Positions 44,161-55,334 are shown, counted from the stretch's first letter. The stretch: DNA of 64,000 nt from CAWJNF01 sp963844235 (GCA_963844235.1 CAWJNF010000008.1:1240001-1304000), one strand, 5' to 3'. The notes: generated from the sequence alone by a model not told the origin. A program made the numbers and translations.

Positions 44161-44374
44161 CGGGGTACGCCGCGGGGTACACAGATGTCAGCGGCCTCAG
44201 CAGCGCAAGTCCGGAAGCCCGAGTGCCATGAGCGCCAGGCCAGGGTACTACCGGACTCGCACAACGCCAGTTTCCCGCGAATCCAACGCGCCATGCCGAC
44301 TGCCGACGAGTCTGGTCTACACTCCCATCTTCCGTTCCGGCCACGTCTCCTTTCTGCGGAGGTTACGAGTCCGA

Positions 44375-44680
44375 CTACGCGTGGGTCAGTCTCCGCGCTG
44401 GTCCAGGGTCTCTTCGCCGCCTAACCGTTACGGCGCCCAGCAACTCGTCGCGTTCTTTACCGCGATATAGCCGGAATTCGTAATTACACGACGGATGAAT
44501 CCATGGCGCCGCTTGAGAGCCCTGGGAACCTCTGAAAAACAGACGCTCTGCATCCCAATTGACCGAGAAATAGACTTCACCGACCGAATCGTCGCCAGTA
44601 TCCCAGTGCACGACCGTGCTACCCAGGCCAGCGCCACTGGGCACAGGGTTCGGTGCGGCCCAGATCGAACGCTCCGACAC
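44375..44680 (-). CDS. Small beta-sandwich-like domain protein
   Basis: 101 residues from ATG 44680. The pattern GLGSTVVHWDTGDDSVGEVY, VNWDAERLFFRGSQGSQAAP and WIHPSCNYEFRLYRGKERDE suggests alternating beta strands of an Ig/fibronectin-type domain; I know of no named family. The last 13 codons are Arg-rich and may be out of frame. In this window it stands alone, 24 bases after the FkbM-type gene, but it may be a detached domain of a larger glycan-cluster protein. Confidence 0.5.
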   Translation of the reverse strand: MSERSIWAAPNPVPSGAGLGSTVVHWDTGDDSVGEVYFSVNWDAERLFFRGSQGSQAAPWIHPSCNYEFRLYRGKERDELLGAVTVRRRRDPGPARRLTHA

Positions 44681-44704
44681 CGGCCGGAGGCGGCGACGAC
44701 GCTC

Positions 44705-45452
44705 CTACGGCGATCGCTCTGATGTCAACAGATCGCGGAGTAGATCTGGCAACCGATCGCGCACGAACGCCTCGTCTTCACTTGCTGAGCGTACTCCAAT
44801 AGCGTACCAAGGTCGGTCAGGGGACGCCCAGTCAGCGATCTTAAATGGTCGGCCAAAGAGATCGTATACATTGTAGGAGAGATCATCGAAGAATTTGAAA
44901 AATTCCCTGGGTGAATAGTCATACCACCGTGCTGCCGCCATCGAGCGTTCAAACACAATGAACGGTGGTGCGGGCGCGCGATTGACTGATGTCCTCCTTG
45001 CAGGGCTCTGAACTCGCCACCTTCCAGATCAAGCTTACAAAAACGCCATGAATCTACCTCATGCAGGACGTCATCAATAAGAACCGTAGCAACCTCTACT
45101 TCTTCGGCATCCGACTCGGATTCGGTGTGACCTGCCTTACGGATGTGACTGCGAGTCGGCGCGTTCTTCACGACCGTGAATCGGGCAAGGTGCCGTTCAT
45201 GATAGAGCGCCTTGCGAACGAGGCGGACGTCCCGAGAGCACTGTCGCGCAGCAAAGCCTCAAGACTTCGCGCACTGGAGGGTTCGGGCTCAAGCGCAAAG
45301 ACGGTTCCCTCAGGACCAACGAGTCTCGCCAGGCGAACAGTATGCAGCCCCAAGCTCGCACCACCGTCGAGACACGTATCCCCTGGGTGGACAAGGCCTA
45401 CGTACATGCGCGTGATGATGTCCTCGAATACCTCGTTGTCCCGAGCCTGCAT
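44705..45452 (-). pseudogene. FkbM-family methyltransferase, several frameshifts
   Basis: From ATG 45452, LVHPGDTCLDGGASLGLHTV and VGPEGTVFALEPEPSSARSL are the SAM-binding start of FkbM-type methyltransferases. After a frame change near 45170, VATVLIDDVLHEVDSWRFCK and LDLEGGEFRALQGG give the family's conserved KIDxEGxE-like motif. A third frame from about 44950 gives WYDYSPREFFKFFDDLSYNV and YDLFGRPF. G+C is clearly lower than in neighbouring genes, which suggests recent acquisition. Such enzymes O-methylate sugars or related acceptors. The frame changes may be indel errors. Confidence 0.7.
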
Positions 45453-45831
45453 CCCGGAGCAGCTCCTTTGTCAGACGCGCTTAACATGCTGTACTCCTTA
45501 GGTTCAGAGAGGCTGGTACGTCAACCTGGGTACACCGTACTTCGAACAAATCACGGACTCCTTTCCCGCAGAACAGCGTCAGACGGGGGCAGCGACAAGT
45601 CCCCCCACCCGCATCATCCGCCTGAACTAGCCGGAGCGCCTGCCGCAGAGTCGCTCGATACGTCGCCGCTCGGCTATGTTCAAGAGAACCGGCCCACCCG
45701 ACCGAGTCGCTCGGCGCGGATGTGACCTCTCATCGCCGTTCGCAAGCAGCGCGAGTAGCCCGTCCCGGCGGCATGACCCCCGCCCCCGATCACGCCGGCC
45801 GGTAGGCCCGCTTCCTGCCCAAGCCGATCGA
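45453..45831. other. Region without a recognised gene
   Basis: About 380 bases between the FkbM-type locus and the end of the next glycosyltransferase. Short open frames exist on both strands but none shows a family motif or a convincing start. The part near 45460-45560 is A/T-richer and could hold the promoter of the leftward FkbM-type locus. Confidence 0.4.
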
Positions 45832-46909
45832 TCAAACACGACTCGGCTCTCGCCGTATCCACGTGGGGCACTTGAAATGACACACTGGCACTACGGAAGG
45901 CGGACATGCGGCTAATCGCCGTCCCACTTGCGTGAAGACGCCCGATCCATCGGCGCCGCCCCGAGCGTCGGCGATACCTTTCAGCTCGAACGCCTTGAAC
46001 GTAGCGGCGTAGAGTTCGTGGAGCCGATCCTGATTCTCATCGAAGCTGAGGAGACCGGCCTTCATTCCCGTCTCGAGCTCTCGAACCTCATCGACCTGCT
46101 GAGAGAGCTGCGCTGAGGCATCCTGCCATCGGATTGCGGCATCGCGGGTATCCCCTAGCTCCTTCGTCTCAGCCTCAGGATGGAGCTGAACGAACCGAGC
46201 GAGCGCACGGCCTCGTCGCTCGCACCTCTCACAGAACTCGTCGTAGGTGATCGGCCGAGCCATGTGGGTCACAGCATTTCGATCGTAGAGGACCGCGAGG
46301 CCTGCGTCGCGCAGGCGGTAGGCGAGCTCGACGTCTTCGATGATTGTTGTGAAGGCCGCGTTGAAGACGCCGTTCTCGAGAAGGAACTGTCGCTTACATG
46401 ACGAGCGTCCACCCCAGAAGCAGTGGTAGGGCAGCATCTGCCCATCTTCGAACAGGCCGTACGCAAACAGGAGATGCGCAACATCCGTCACGTAACTCAT
46501 GAGGGGCGTGACAACGAGCTTCGGGTGCCACGTCGTAAAGCCGAGCACCGCTAGGTTGGCTCGGGCCGCTGCCCGTGTACGAGCAAGTGGCGTTCGACCA
46601 GATTGGGCGTTGCCACGTCGTCGTCGTCGAGGAAGAGCACAATCGGCGCTCGGGCCATGAGCAGCCCGAAGTTCTTTGCCTGCGCGATTCCACCGCTCGT
46701 TACTCGCCGGTAGCGGATCGAGCCCCGCCTCGCTCTCTCGAGGCACATGTCCGGAGTGCCGTCGAGGACCCGTCGTCGACGACGACGACCTCGAAGCGAA
46801 CGCTCTCGACCGTCTGCCGCTCGAGACTGTCAAGCATCGCCTCTAACAGGCCCGCGCGGTTGCGCGTCGGGATCACGATCGAGAGCTCCGGAGCCGAATC
46901 AGCGGTCAG
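45832..46909 (-). pseudogene. GT2-family glycosyltransferase with C-terminal coiled coil, frameshifted
   Basis: The start is uncertain, with CTG 46909 overlapping the end of the upstream gene. First frame: APELSIVIPTRNRAGLLEAM and FEVVVVDDGS. Second frame near 46740-46560: QAKNFGLLMARAPIVLFLDD with DDDD. Third frame: GFTTWHPKLVVTPLMSYVTD, HCFWGGRSSCKRQFLLENGV and FTTIIEDVELAYRLRDAGLA. A helical tail (QVDEVRELETGMKAGLLSFD) follows, and beyond Gly-Val-Phe-Thr-Gln the residues look non-coding. Two indels near 46750 and 46575 break the gene. The tail is shared with the remnant at 43494. Confidence 0.68.
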
Positions 46910-47975
46910 GCGTGCTCCCCACCGAGGCGGTAAAGACCGCGTCGGCATCCACCCAAACGCGCTCATGGCTGGCGTCGAGATACTCAGCAAGCTCGGTGTA
47001 CTCCTCGAGCCACCAGCGCCCGGCGGCAGGCACCACGAGATAGCTCGCGCCTTCGCACGCCCTCGCTCGAGGAGCGCTGCGGCCTCCCGGCCGTCCGCAG
47101 GCAACCCACCGGCGTAGCCTGTTACATCGCCAGGAAAATGGCGCGCGTTGCGGTCGCCAAGCTCGACAAGTTCCTCGTCGCCGCTGCTTAGCACGAGCAC
47201 GGCGGCCCCGGGTGGCACGGCCTGCTCGACGGCGAGCAACATCCGGATATTGCTCGAGGCGTACTCGACCTGCTCGAGGTAGCGGGAAGCCACGTATGGA
47301 CGAACGTGCTCGAGCAGCGTAAGGCGGCCTTTCGAGACGCCGGATCCGCCCTTCGCGCGTCACAGCGCTCTGCCGGACGCGCGACGCACCGCCACGGATC
47401 GGCGACGTGAGCAATCGCACCGAGTCCGTCGATGAGGTGCAGCGCGCCATCGACAAACGGCAGCTGCCACACCCACGCTGGGTACACGCTGCCGGCCGAC
47501 GCCGCATGACGACCGAGCTCGGGTCTAGAGGCTCGCGGACGGAGAGAAGCCCGTCCGGGCCGAGGAGTGACTCGTATGGAAGTTCGGTGGCGGGCTTGCT
47601 CCCGTCCTCGTAGAACAGAATCGTGTCGTGCACACAAACGTGAGCGTCGGGCCGAGCTTCGAGGGCCTCCACCTGAAGCTTCAGCTTGTCCTCGCGGAGC
47701 CAAAAATCGCACGTGTGAAGGCGGGCGACGTATTCGCCTGTCGCACGCTCGAGGAGCCGCCGAAGTCTTGGGCCTTCTGCCTCCTGGACGGACTCTCCCA
47801 GGACCTCGAAGTCACCGTCTCCGAGGAACGACGCCGACTTCCAGCCGGGACCATCCGCCGTCACACTGACGAGCACCTCGAGCTCGAAGGTCATCCGCTG
47901 CATCCGGACGCTGTCGAGTGCCTCACCCACGTGATCCTCGTGCTCGCACGCCGTCACGAGCACGCTGACCTTCAT
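46899..47975 (-). pseudogene. GT2-like N-terminal domain plus recurring accessory domain, frameshifted
   Basis: ATG 47975 starts MKVSVLVTACEHEDHVGEAL, a GT-A opening, then YVARLHTCDFWLREDKLKLQ and HVCVHDTILFYEDGS. Other frames then give GSVYPAWVWQLPFVDGALHL near 47480 and MASRYLEQVEYASSNIRMLL near 47290. The C-terminal 100 residues (46899-47218) are the accessory domain found in three other genes here: AAVLVLSSGDEELVELGDRN, ARHFPGDVTGYAGG and RWWLEEYTELAEYLDASHER. Three to four indels interrupt it. It overlaps the next glycosyltransferase. Confidence 0.65.
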
Positions 47976-48302
47976 CTTGCGCCGATCCGTCGTTCGAAGC
48001 ACGGATCGTCTCGGTCGCGCCGCTCGACTACGTTGCGTGACATCGAACCGCGCACCGTCCCACCTCGGATGGGGGCCGCGTACAGACGCGCTCGCATTCC
48101 TCATTCATGTCGCACGGTTCTCTGACACTCTCCACCAAGCTTTAACCGATGGTCATTGCGCCAGACCAGCGCAGGTACAGAACGATTTGAAAGGTACAAC
48201 CCCCCAAGTCAGCTCTTCTGAATCACGCAGGTTTCTGGGTAGAAGCTGATCGCCGCCATCCCCGCTAGCGTCTCCGGCTGGTCATGCCACACGCTGTGAA
48301 CG
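47976..48302. other. Intergenic region with no recognised gene
   Basis: About 325 bases upstream of the GT2-like gene and after the shortened methyltransferase. It is A/T-richer than its surroundings around 48100-48240. No family motif, tRNA or strong hairpin is seen. It may hold the promoter of the leftward run starting at 47975. Confidence 0.4.
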
Positions 48303-48803
48303 TCATCCACAGGAGTCTTTTAGAAACTCAATAGTCGAGTCCTCTTTACGCCATCCCATGCCGATGTCTTCCATATAGGATGTATGAGTATCTTCGATGA
48401 TGTAAAGGCCGCCAGGCTCCACAAATTGCCAAAGGTGGACAAGGCTACCAATCTGCTGTTCAGCCCTATGTCCGCCATCATCAATCACCATCGTGAGCGC
48501 TCCCGTTTTCGCGGTCACGGAATCGAGAAATGTCGTATCGGTCTGGTCGCCGATAAAAATCTCTATACGATCGTCCTCACTAAGCTTAGCTTCCGCGTTT
48601 ATGTCGATGCCAAATATCCTTCCGTTCTCGAAATAGTCGCGCCACATTCGTAGGCTAGCGCCTCCGAGAACGCCTATCTCGAGAACTGTAACCCTAGCCT
48701 GACGTCTCGGTGCAACGATAGCGTCGTAGATCGCGGCCAGGCTTCGTCGAGGAGCAGCCTTGTCGGTGCCGTGTCGGAGCGCAAGCTCATGCAGGGTCTC
48801 CAT
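48303..48803 (-). CDS. Cephalosporin-hydroxylase/macrocin-type O-methyltransferase, 3' shortened
   Basis: 166 residues from ATG 48803. ETLHELALRHGTDKA opens the domain; VTVLEIGVLGGASLRMWRDY is motif I; GRIFGIDINAEAKLSEDDRI is the acidic loop. The metal/acceptor region is MVIDDGGHRAEQQIGSLVHL with the IEDTHTSY that follows. Family members are about 200-250 residues; this one stops a few codons after STIEFLKD, so the last helices are missing, by a real truncation or an indel. Relatives methylate sugar hydroxyls in antibiotic and surface glycans. The base composition is A/T-richer than neighbours. It starts 7 bases after the WbsX-like gene. Confidence 0.75.
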   Translation of the reverse strand: METLHELALRHGTDKAAPRRSLAAIYDAIVAPRRQARVTVLEIGVLGGASLRMWRDYFENGRIFGIDINAEAKLSEDDRIEIFIGDQTDTTFLDSVTAKTGALTMVIDDGGHRAEQQIGSLVHLWQFVEPGGLYIIEDTHTSYMEDIGMGWRKEDSTIEFLKDSCG

Positions 48804-48810
48804 CACTCGG

Positions 48811-49870
48811 CTAGCCGTTGGCCGTCGGTTCCGAACGACCGTCGCGTGCAACGCGATGGACCGCCTCTAGCCAGCCTAGCCCGAATAGGACGTCTGGCTC
48901 GAGGTGGTTGCCCTCGGCCCACTCGTTCCAGGCATTCACGAAAATGAGGCGGTGCGCGGGCGGATCTTCGGTGACACTGTCCGCGGCAGCACGGAGGTTT
49001 CGCTCGAATGCTTCGGGGGTTGAGTTGATGAAGACAATGCCATTTTCACCGCGCCGTGGCGTGTTGTCCCAACTCACCATCACGCACGGGTGGAAGGGGT
49101 AGTCCCGATCCTGGCGACGCATGCTGTCTGTGGCGATTGTGTAGTCGTAGATCTTCAGGCCGGGATCGGTCGGCCCGGGTACAGCAGATAGCTGGGGCTG
49201 GAAGTTGAGCGTCGAATCGAAGCCAAGCGGTCGCGTGTCCCGGAACGGATTATGGGCGTTGATACCGATGAGGTACGGCTCGGGCAGCCCGCTGCGAACG
49301 CATTCCCTCCGAATCGTCTCCGTCGTCCGTCGGGAGTCCGGCAAGTCGAACGGTCGGTAAATGAGGAACACGGGCCGCTCGTCGACACGGATGTACCTTG
49401 GGTCGGCGAACGCTGTCATGAGCCATCGAACATGGGCACGATCGTCCTCGTCCGAATACGTCTGCTCCTGTAGCACTTCGTCTGGGACACCCGACCCATG
49501 CCACCGGCGCGACCAGGGCTCATTGGCCCACGACAGGCAGAAGGGGTGTTCAGGCTCGCCACTGGCGAGTACCTCGGAGAATGGCCGATCGAGGAGACGC
49601 GTGCCGTGAAACCAGTAGTGCCAGTAACAAAAGCCCTCGATACCGTGCTCGCCCGCCAGTCTGGCCTGGGCCGTCGCGCACTTCGGGCACGCGAAGGTCG
49701 CAAAAGCCCAAATCGGCCGGCAGCCGCGGCTGGTAGTGACCCTCGAACAGCGGCTTGCCTTGGATTACATTCGTCCATTCGGTAAATCCTGAGCCCCACC
49801 AGCGGTCGTTCTCCTTCGTTGGATAGAACTGCGGCAGATAGAACGCAATTATCCGAGTGCGTGGGAGCAT
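48811..49870 (-). CDS. WbsX / GH99-like glycan-processing protein, one frameshift
   Basis: From ATG 49870, about 352 residues. TRIIAFYLPQFYPTKENDRW and WGSGFTEWTNVIQGKPLFEG, then HYQPRLPADLGFCDLR, are the WbsX/GH99-like hallmarks. After a slip near 49680 the domain continues with GIEGFCYWHYWFHGTRLLDR and WANEPWSRRW. YPFHPCVMVSWDNTPRRGEN and FVNAWNEWAEGNHLEPD complete the barrel. The conserved Glu residues of the last two segments are the likely catalytic or binding acids. Such proteins occur in O-antigen and other surface-glycan clusters, usually fused to glycosyltransferases. A second copy is the C-terminal domain at 51151-53918. It starts 10 bases after the kinase-methyltransferase gene. 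Confidence 0.85.
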
Positions 49871-49880
49871 GAGCGTCCGA

Positions 49881-51117
49881 CTACGAAGTGCCGTCATCGC
49901 GTTTGACACCGACGAAGAGATCGCGCTGTAGCTGGCCCGGCACTGCGTCGATCACGCGAATGTCGGAGAAAGCTCCATGCTCTTTCATGGCAGCCAGGAC
50001 CCAGTCGCGGTCGATCACGATGGTTAGCTGATCCTTATACATTTCCTCGCGGGAATACCCACCTCAATGAAACACACGTTCTTGGTCTTCGCTGAAAGCC
50101 AGCGGAGGCAGTCAAGCCGTGCTCCGGCGAGCGCTGGATCATGATCCACTGCAGTACAGCGAATGCCGATGTGACATCGAATCGCTCCTGTTGCGTATCG
50201 CGAAGGTACTCATAAGCGTTTGCTAGTTCGTACCGAACCCATTCCTGACCCGGCCGGGCTTTGCGGCGATAGAATGCCTCGAGGAGGCGAGCAGATGTGA
50301 TGAATCGCCTGGTAGCGTCCACTCCCTTTGTGTGGAAGCCACGGCGAGCGAAGTAGTCGCAGAAGAGGCCTGTGTTGCACCCGAGGTCCAGATAGGTCCG
50401 CTGCTCCTCAGCGTTATCGTACGTTAGCCCGAGCTCGCCCAGGACGCGGGCCATCACATTCGCCCTGGCGATCGAGTCCCACCGAGCCAGACGCCAACCT
50501 TTGAGCTCAGGCAATTCGACTGGCTGATAGAGCGCCTCCTCACCAGGGTAAGGGTGTTCATCCCGGAGGAGCTCGGCGATCTGTTCTCGTGCCTCCTCGG
50601 CGAGCTGTCGAAAGCAACCCGGGCAGATGGACAACGTGCCGCTCCCGTTTGCCGTGAGAATGGTCTCCTCGGCCGGGTGCGAGCCACAGCGTTGGCAGGT
50701 CAGCGTGAGGTCGACACGAACATGCTCAGGCTCATCGAGGCGCTGCATCTGATAGCCCGACGGAGCGGCTATTACGAGGTCGACGCCCCGTTGCGAAGCG
50801 ACTCTCCAATCGTCAACCGCGGCGTTCCCGAACGCATAGCCCTCTTCGACGGCGACAAGTGTACCAGGAGGAATTGACGCCAGGATAGTCGCTGCGTCTT
50901 CGCGAGAGACGAAGTGATCGATCACGCAGGTCAGGCCGGGCTCTCCGCAGACGATCCTGCGATGTACCCAGAATGCACCGTGCTCGCTCGGCCAGGGATA
51001 GTCGCTGCAGACGAGCGTCTGGGTCGGCCGCCCCTCGGCGACAGACGAATTGACCAGTTCGATCAGGCGCCTTGACTTCCCCGAGCCAGGAAGCCCAGTG
51101 AGCATCGTGATGGGCAT
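49881..51117 (-). CDS. Thymidine-kinase-like P-loop and zinc ribbon fused to a methyltransferase, two frameshifts
   Basis: From ATG 51117. Residues 1-175 resemble the type II thymidine kinase fold: Walker A GLPGSGKS (8-15), Walker B-like TLVAVEEGYAFGNA (near 86-99), and a zinc ribbon with Cys141-x2-Cys144 and Cys165-x2-Cys168. Residues 205 onward are a class I methyltransferase with TYLDLGCNTGLFCDYFARRG (motif I) and FDVTSAFAVLQWIMIQRSPE. The frame slips near 50110 and 50050; the continuation is CLRWLSAKTKNVCFIEVGIP, then MYKDQLTIVIDRDWVLAAMK, ending at 49881. I know of no described protein with this pairing. Placed in a glycan cluster, a role in sugar or nucleotide-sugar modification is a guess. 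Confidence 0.75.
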
Positions 51118-51150
51118 GAAACTATCGTCCCTGGTGCCGCCGAGCCAGAC

Positions 51151-53918
51151 TCAATGCGCGACATCGTGAAGGGCCCGGATCGTTTGTGCACCCCTCCTAG
51201 GTCGAGGCTGCGCTTCCTCACGCACTGAAAGTTGCGTCAGAACTCGGCGTGTGGCGTCGAGGTAGGCGTGCCCGTGTAGCAGGTCGGGCTCGAGATGACA
51301 TCCCTCGGCCCATTCGTTCCAGGCATTTACGAACACGATCCGATGCTCAGCGGGTTGGGTGTGCGCACGGGCAACCGCTTCTCTTAGCCATTCTTCGTAC
51401 CCGGCAGGAGTCGCATTGTGCATGACGACACCACGCCCGCCGACACGGGGGGTGTTGTCCCAGCTTGGGAAGACGGTCTCGTAGCGGCGGTAGTCAACCG
51501 GCTCCAGGTCGGCAAGCGCGGCCCTTACCACGTCATAGTCGTACACCTGTAACTCGTGGTCGCCTGGGACCGACAGTTGCCCGTACCTCTTCGTGACATG
51601 CGAGATCAGCCAGCCGAACTGTGGCTGGAAGAGAACCTTCGCGTCGAATCCGACCTGGGTCGCGTCCCAACCCAGCTCCCATGCTGTCTCGACCGCGACG
51701 AGGTGTATGCCCGGTAGCCCAGCGCGCTCGACTTCGCGTCTCCAAGTCTCACAGGTTCTCGCTGGCTCGGGCAAGTGGGACGCTCGATAGACGAGGAAAA
51801 GCGGCTTGCCTTCTATGGTGATCGCCCGCCGGTCGGAGAGCGCGGGGAGAAGCCAGCGAATATGAGCGAGGTCGTCTCGTTCGCTGTAGGTCTGAGCCTG
51901 CAGCAGATCGTCGTCCCTCCCGTCCCAGCGACGCGACCATGGGTCGTTGGCCCAGCAGAGGGCGAACGGAAAATCAGGCTCGCCGGAAGCCAGCACCTCG
52001 TCGAACGGGCGGCTCCAGGAGCCGCTTGCCGTCGAACCAGTAGTGGTAGTAGCAGAAGCCGTGGATGCCGGCGTTGCGGGCCAGGTCGACCTGCTGTTGT
52101 CTCGTTTCCTCCAGACGCAGATCGTAGAAGCCGAGGTCGCCGGGGACATGCGGCTGATAATGACCTGGGAACAGCGGCTCGAGCGCGCGACGTTCCGCCA
52201 CTCGGTGAATCCCCGGCCCCACCACTCGTCATTCTCTGAAATCGGATGAAATTGGGGAAGGTAGAACGCGATAAGACGCACGCTGCCGGTGTCGGCGGGA
52301 TCCGTCGGAGCAGGAGCTAGTTCGGCTGTCGAATCGCGTGCCTGGATCGACAACGGTTCGTCAACGAGCAGCTCAACTTCGTCGACGGCGAGGTCGAAGA
52401 CCTCGCATTCGTGGTCGCGATGGAGAAGCCGGTAGTTGCGCTCCAGGTGGTCCGTCAGCTCCTGATAGTGGTCGAACCACCAAAAAGCGGTCATCGGGAA
52501 GACGAGCAAGTCGGCGCCCCGGGATCGCAGAACTTCGAGATGATCGATCGCACTCGCACTGTCGGCCGGGTGATAGCCAGCCCATTTGCCGGTCTCGTCC
52601 TGCGGGAAGTGCTCCGCCTTGGAGCCATTGAGCTGAACCAGCCGTTCATCACCCTTGCTAACGACGAGGACGTTGTGATCTGGAGGTAGTAAGGTCGACA
52701 GCTTCTCCTGCAGGCGCTCGACGAGTCGCGCGTACTCCTCAGCCGTGACTCGCGGCTGCGTCACATGACGCGGAAAACAAGGCACTCGCTTCGGTGTCCG
52801 GGCAAATGCTGCCTCGACGGCCGCAACGAACCGGCTTTTGGCGAGCTCCCTCCTGTTCGTGCGCTTTACATGAGCCCGGCCAGCCCGAGCGAGCCGAGAC
52901 CACATGCTCGCGTCGTTGAGCAGTGTCGCCATGCTCGCCGCAAATTCGTTCGGGTCGTCGGCCACCAGCACATGCTTGGCATGCTCGAGACCGAGCCCCT
53001 CCACCCCGATGGTCGTCGAAACAGACGGTGTCCCCGCAGCGAGTGCCTGAACCAGCTTACGCTTCGTGCCGGCACCGTACAGGAGGGGGACGACCGAGAT
53101 TCTCGCTTTAGCGAGATATGGCAGCACCGACGGAACCCATCCCACCATGTGAACATTCTCGAGGTCGCTGGCGAACGTGCGAATCTCGTCGCTCAGCTTG
53201 TTGCCCACGACCCAGACTGGATGTTTGGCCAGGGTGGCCGGGTCCACGAGCGGCAGGATGTCGTGGCAAAGGTGGCGGGCAGCGTCGACGTTAGGCGGGT
53301 GTTCGAAGCTTCCGATGCACACGATGCCTCTGCGACGGCCAAACGGCTCGAAGCTCCCGGGGATTTCCTCGAAGTCCGGTACCGCGTGTGCCAGTCCCGG
53401 ATCCCAAAGGAGGTCATTGACGAGATCGGCCTCTTTCTGCGACACCGTGATGACGGCATCCGCGCTCGCGTAGGAGTTCAGCTCTGCGGCGAAACGCGAG
53501 CCGTGCCCGTCAGTGAGGCCGCGACCGCGAGAGGCGAGTGCGTCACGGAGCGTCTCCCGACTCTCGCGAAGGAAATGCAGGTCTACTGAATCGACAATGA
53601 CCCTGGTGAGCCTGCTAGCGATCTAATCGGTGCAAGGTATCGCTCTGCGTTGGGCCAGTAGGCGATCAGAATGAGGTCGTACGTGCGCGCGCCGAGAACA
53701 TCCTCGATGGTCGACACGTACCCGTCGTAGACCGCGATCCCGCGTTGCGTCAAAGTGCGAACGTCGTGCGCCGGGCCTACTCCGTCTGCGGCGAGAACGG
53801 AGACCTCCCACTCGTCCTCCTGGAGCAGCTCGAGGAAGTGGAACACTCGCCTGGATCCGCTGTCGCGATCCGGCTGGGGTGTGTGATACGAGATCACCAG
53901 GGCAGAGCGGTCGCTCAT
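51151..53918 (-). CDS. GT4 glycosyltransferase + accessory domain + WbsX/GH99-like domain
   Basis: About 920 residues from ATG 53918. The GT4 part starts SALVISYHTPQPDRDSGSRR; after one slip near 53600 it goes on with FAAELNSYASADAVITVSQK and VPLLYGAGTKRKLVQALAAG, the donor-binding E-x7-E-like region. At 52395-52690 is the accessory domain: NVLVVSKGDERLVQLNGSKA, EHFPQDETGKWAGYHPADSA and FWWFDHYQELTDHLERNYRL. From about 52290 the WbsX-like barrel follows (LIAFYLPQFHPISENDEWWG). A stretch at about 52205-52010 is out of frame, then the frame is restored, so two indels compensate. The last part has FVNAWNEWAEGCHLEPD. One protein may add and trim the same glycan. Confidence 0.8.
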
Positions 53919-55334
53919 CACCGACTCCGGGTTCCTGCGTCGCGCCAAGGCGTAATGGCAAGCGTCTCGGGCTGACGCAGGATTCTCATACCTCGCTTGA
54001 CAACCGCAGCGCAGAAAGCCGCGGCCGGCTCGCGACCCTGGAGCCAAGGCTTGCCGTGCTCGAGGAAGAGGTCTCGATGCGTCGCGAAGAGCGATCCTGG
54101 AACAGTGTGCAAACGACGGACGTAACTGTTGCCGACAGAGCCGGGATCTTCATCGTCTGCGCTTGGCGTCCGTCCCCGTCTCGCGGTCCCGGCAAGCCTT
54201 GCGCAACGCAACCGTCCGGCGTTACGAGCATGCCGGTAACGACACCGGCTCGAGGGACGTGCCGGAGTACGTGAACCAGAGGTGGGAGCCAACCCGCGAC
54301 AGGCCAGACAGAGCCATCGACAACGATTAAGACTTGGCCGGTTGCCTGCTCGGCGGCCCGTTGAACGCGCTGAGCAAATGTGTCGCTATTCCGACAACGA
54401 ACTGATCTGGACGCGCTCGCTCGGCGCAGCAACCTTTACACCGGAGCCGATCGGAAGCACGACTTCGCAAGCCAAGGACGACGGGATCGTCTCCTCCAGA
54501 TGATGCAGGAAGGCGAGCGGAGGCGGTTTGCCATCAGAATGACTAACCACCAGCGACGTGTGATCGGATCGGCTCTCGTCGGGCTCAGCCTGCCACAGCA
54601 CCTCGACAGACGGCTGAGACTGCGAACCGTTGACTCCGACTACGACGTCCGCCGCAACCCGGCGTGCCTCGGCAACCCGCTCTGGTGTCGGGTCTCCGAT
54701 CGCAATAACGTCGACGGTTCCGTCGAGGTACGGGAGCACCGCGGCGCCGCCTGCGGGCGCGAACACATTGCACTCGCTGAAGCGAGCAGCAAGGTCCTGA
54801 CCCGTGTGCCAGTCGAGGATGACGGGCTGGCTCGCCCCGCCGACGCACAGCGCGGTCACGAGGTCGTCCAGCTCGCGGAAAGGGCTGGGGCTTTGCAGAT
54901 CCCAGACGTCTCCGTGTCTTCCTCGGCCACGGCGAGCGCATAGCGGCGCTCGAGGTATCGGGCAAACTCGCGGTACCGCTCGAGCCACCACTCCCGGACC
55001 TGGGAATGACGAGCACCTGTGCCCCACGGGAGCGAGCGGCTTCGAGCTGGGCTATCGCCGCTCTGCTCGACTGCGGATGAGCGCCCACGTAGCGGCCCAA
55101 CTGGTCCTGGGACAGGTGCTCCGCCTTGCACGTTGCGAAGCGCAGAAGCGAATCGTCCCCACTGCTTACGACTGCGCAGGGCATCCCACGCGGAACACGC
55201 TCGCTGACGAGTCGGCGAAGCCGCTGAACCATGCAGCGATAGGCCAAGCGATCTCGATCCTCCTCGGATAGGTCGGTCGCCACGAGCTGCGTCAGCGCTC
55301 GCTCCAGCTCGATGTCTCGAAGCGACGAGCTCAT
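53918..55334 (-). pseudogene. Glycan-cluster protein: accessory domain plus glycosyltransferase-like domain, frameshifted
   Basis: From ATG 55334, with a possible helical extension upstream to about 55,470 in another frame. The accessory domain comes first (AVVSSGDDSLLRFATCKAEH, QDQLGRYVGAHPQSSRAAIA), then WWLERYREFARYLERRYALA in a second frame. A third frame holds FRELDDLVTALCVGGASQPV, DVIAIGDPTPERVAEARRVA and LVVSHSDGKPPPLAFLHHLE. Two more frames give VQRAAEQATGQVLIVVDGSV and LHTVPGSLFATHRDLFLEHG, where the last resembles the end of a GT2 domain. At least four indels interrupt it. Its stop overlaps the GT4 gene start as TGATG. The 315 bases upstream to the next gene show no other gene. Confidence 0.6.
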
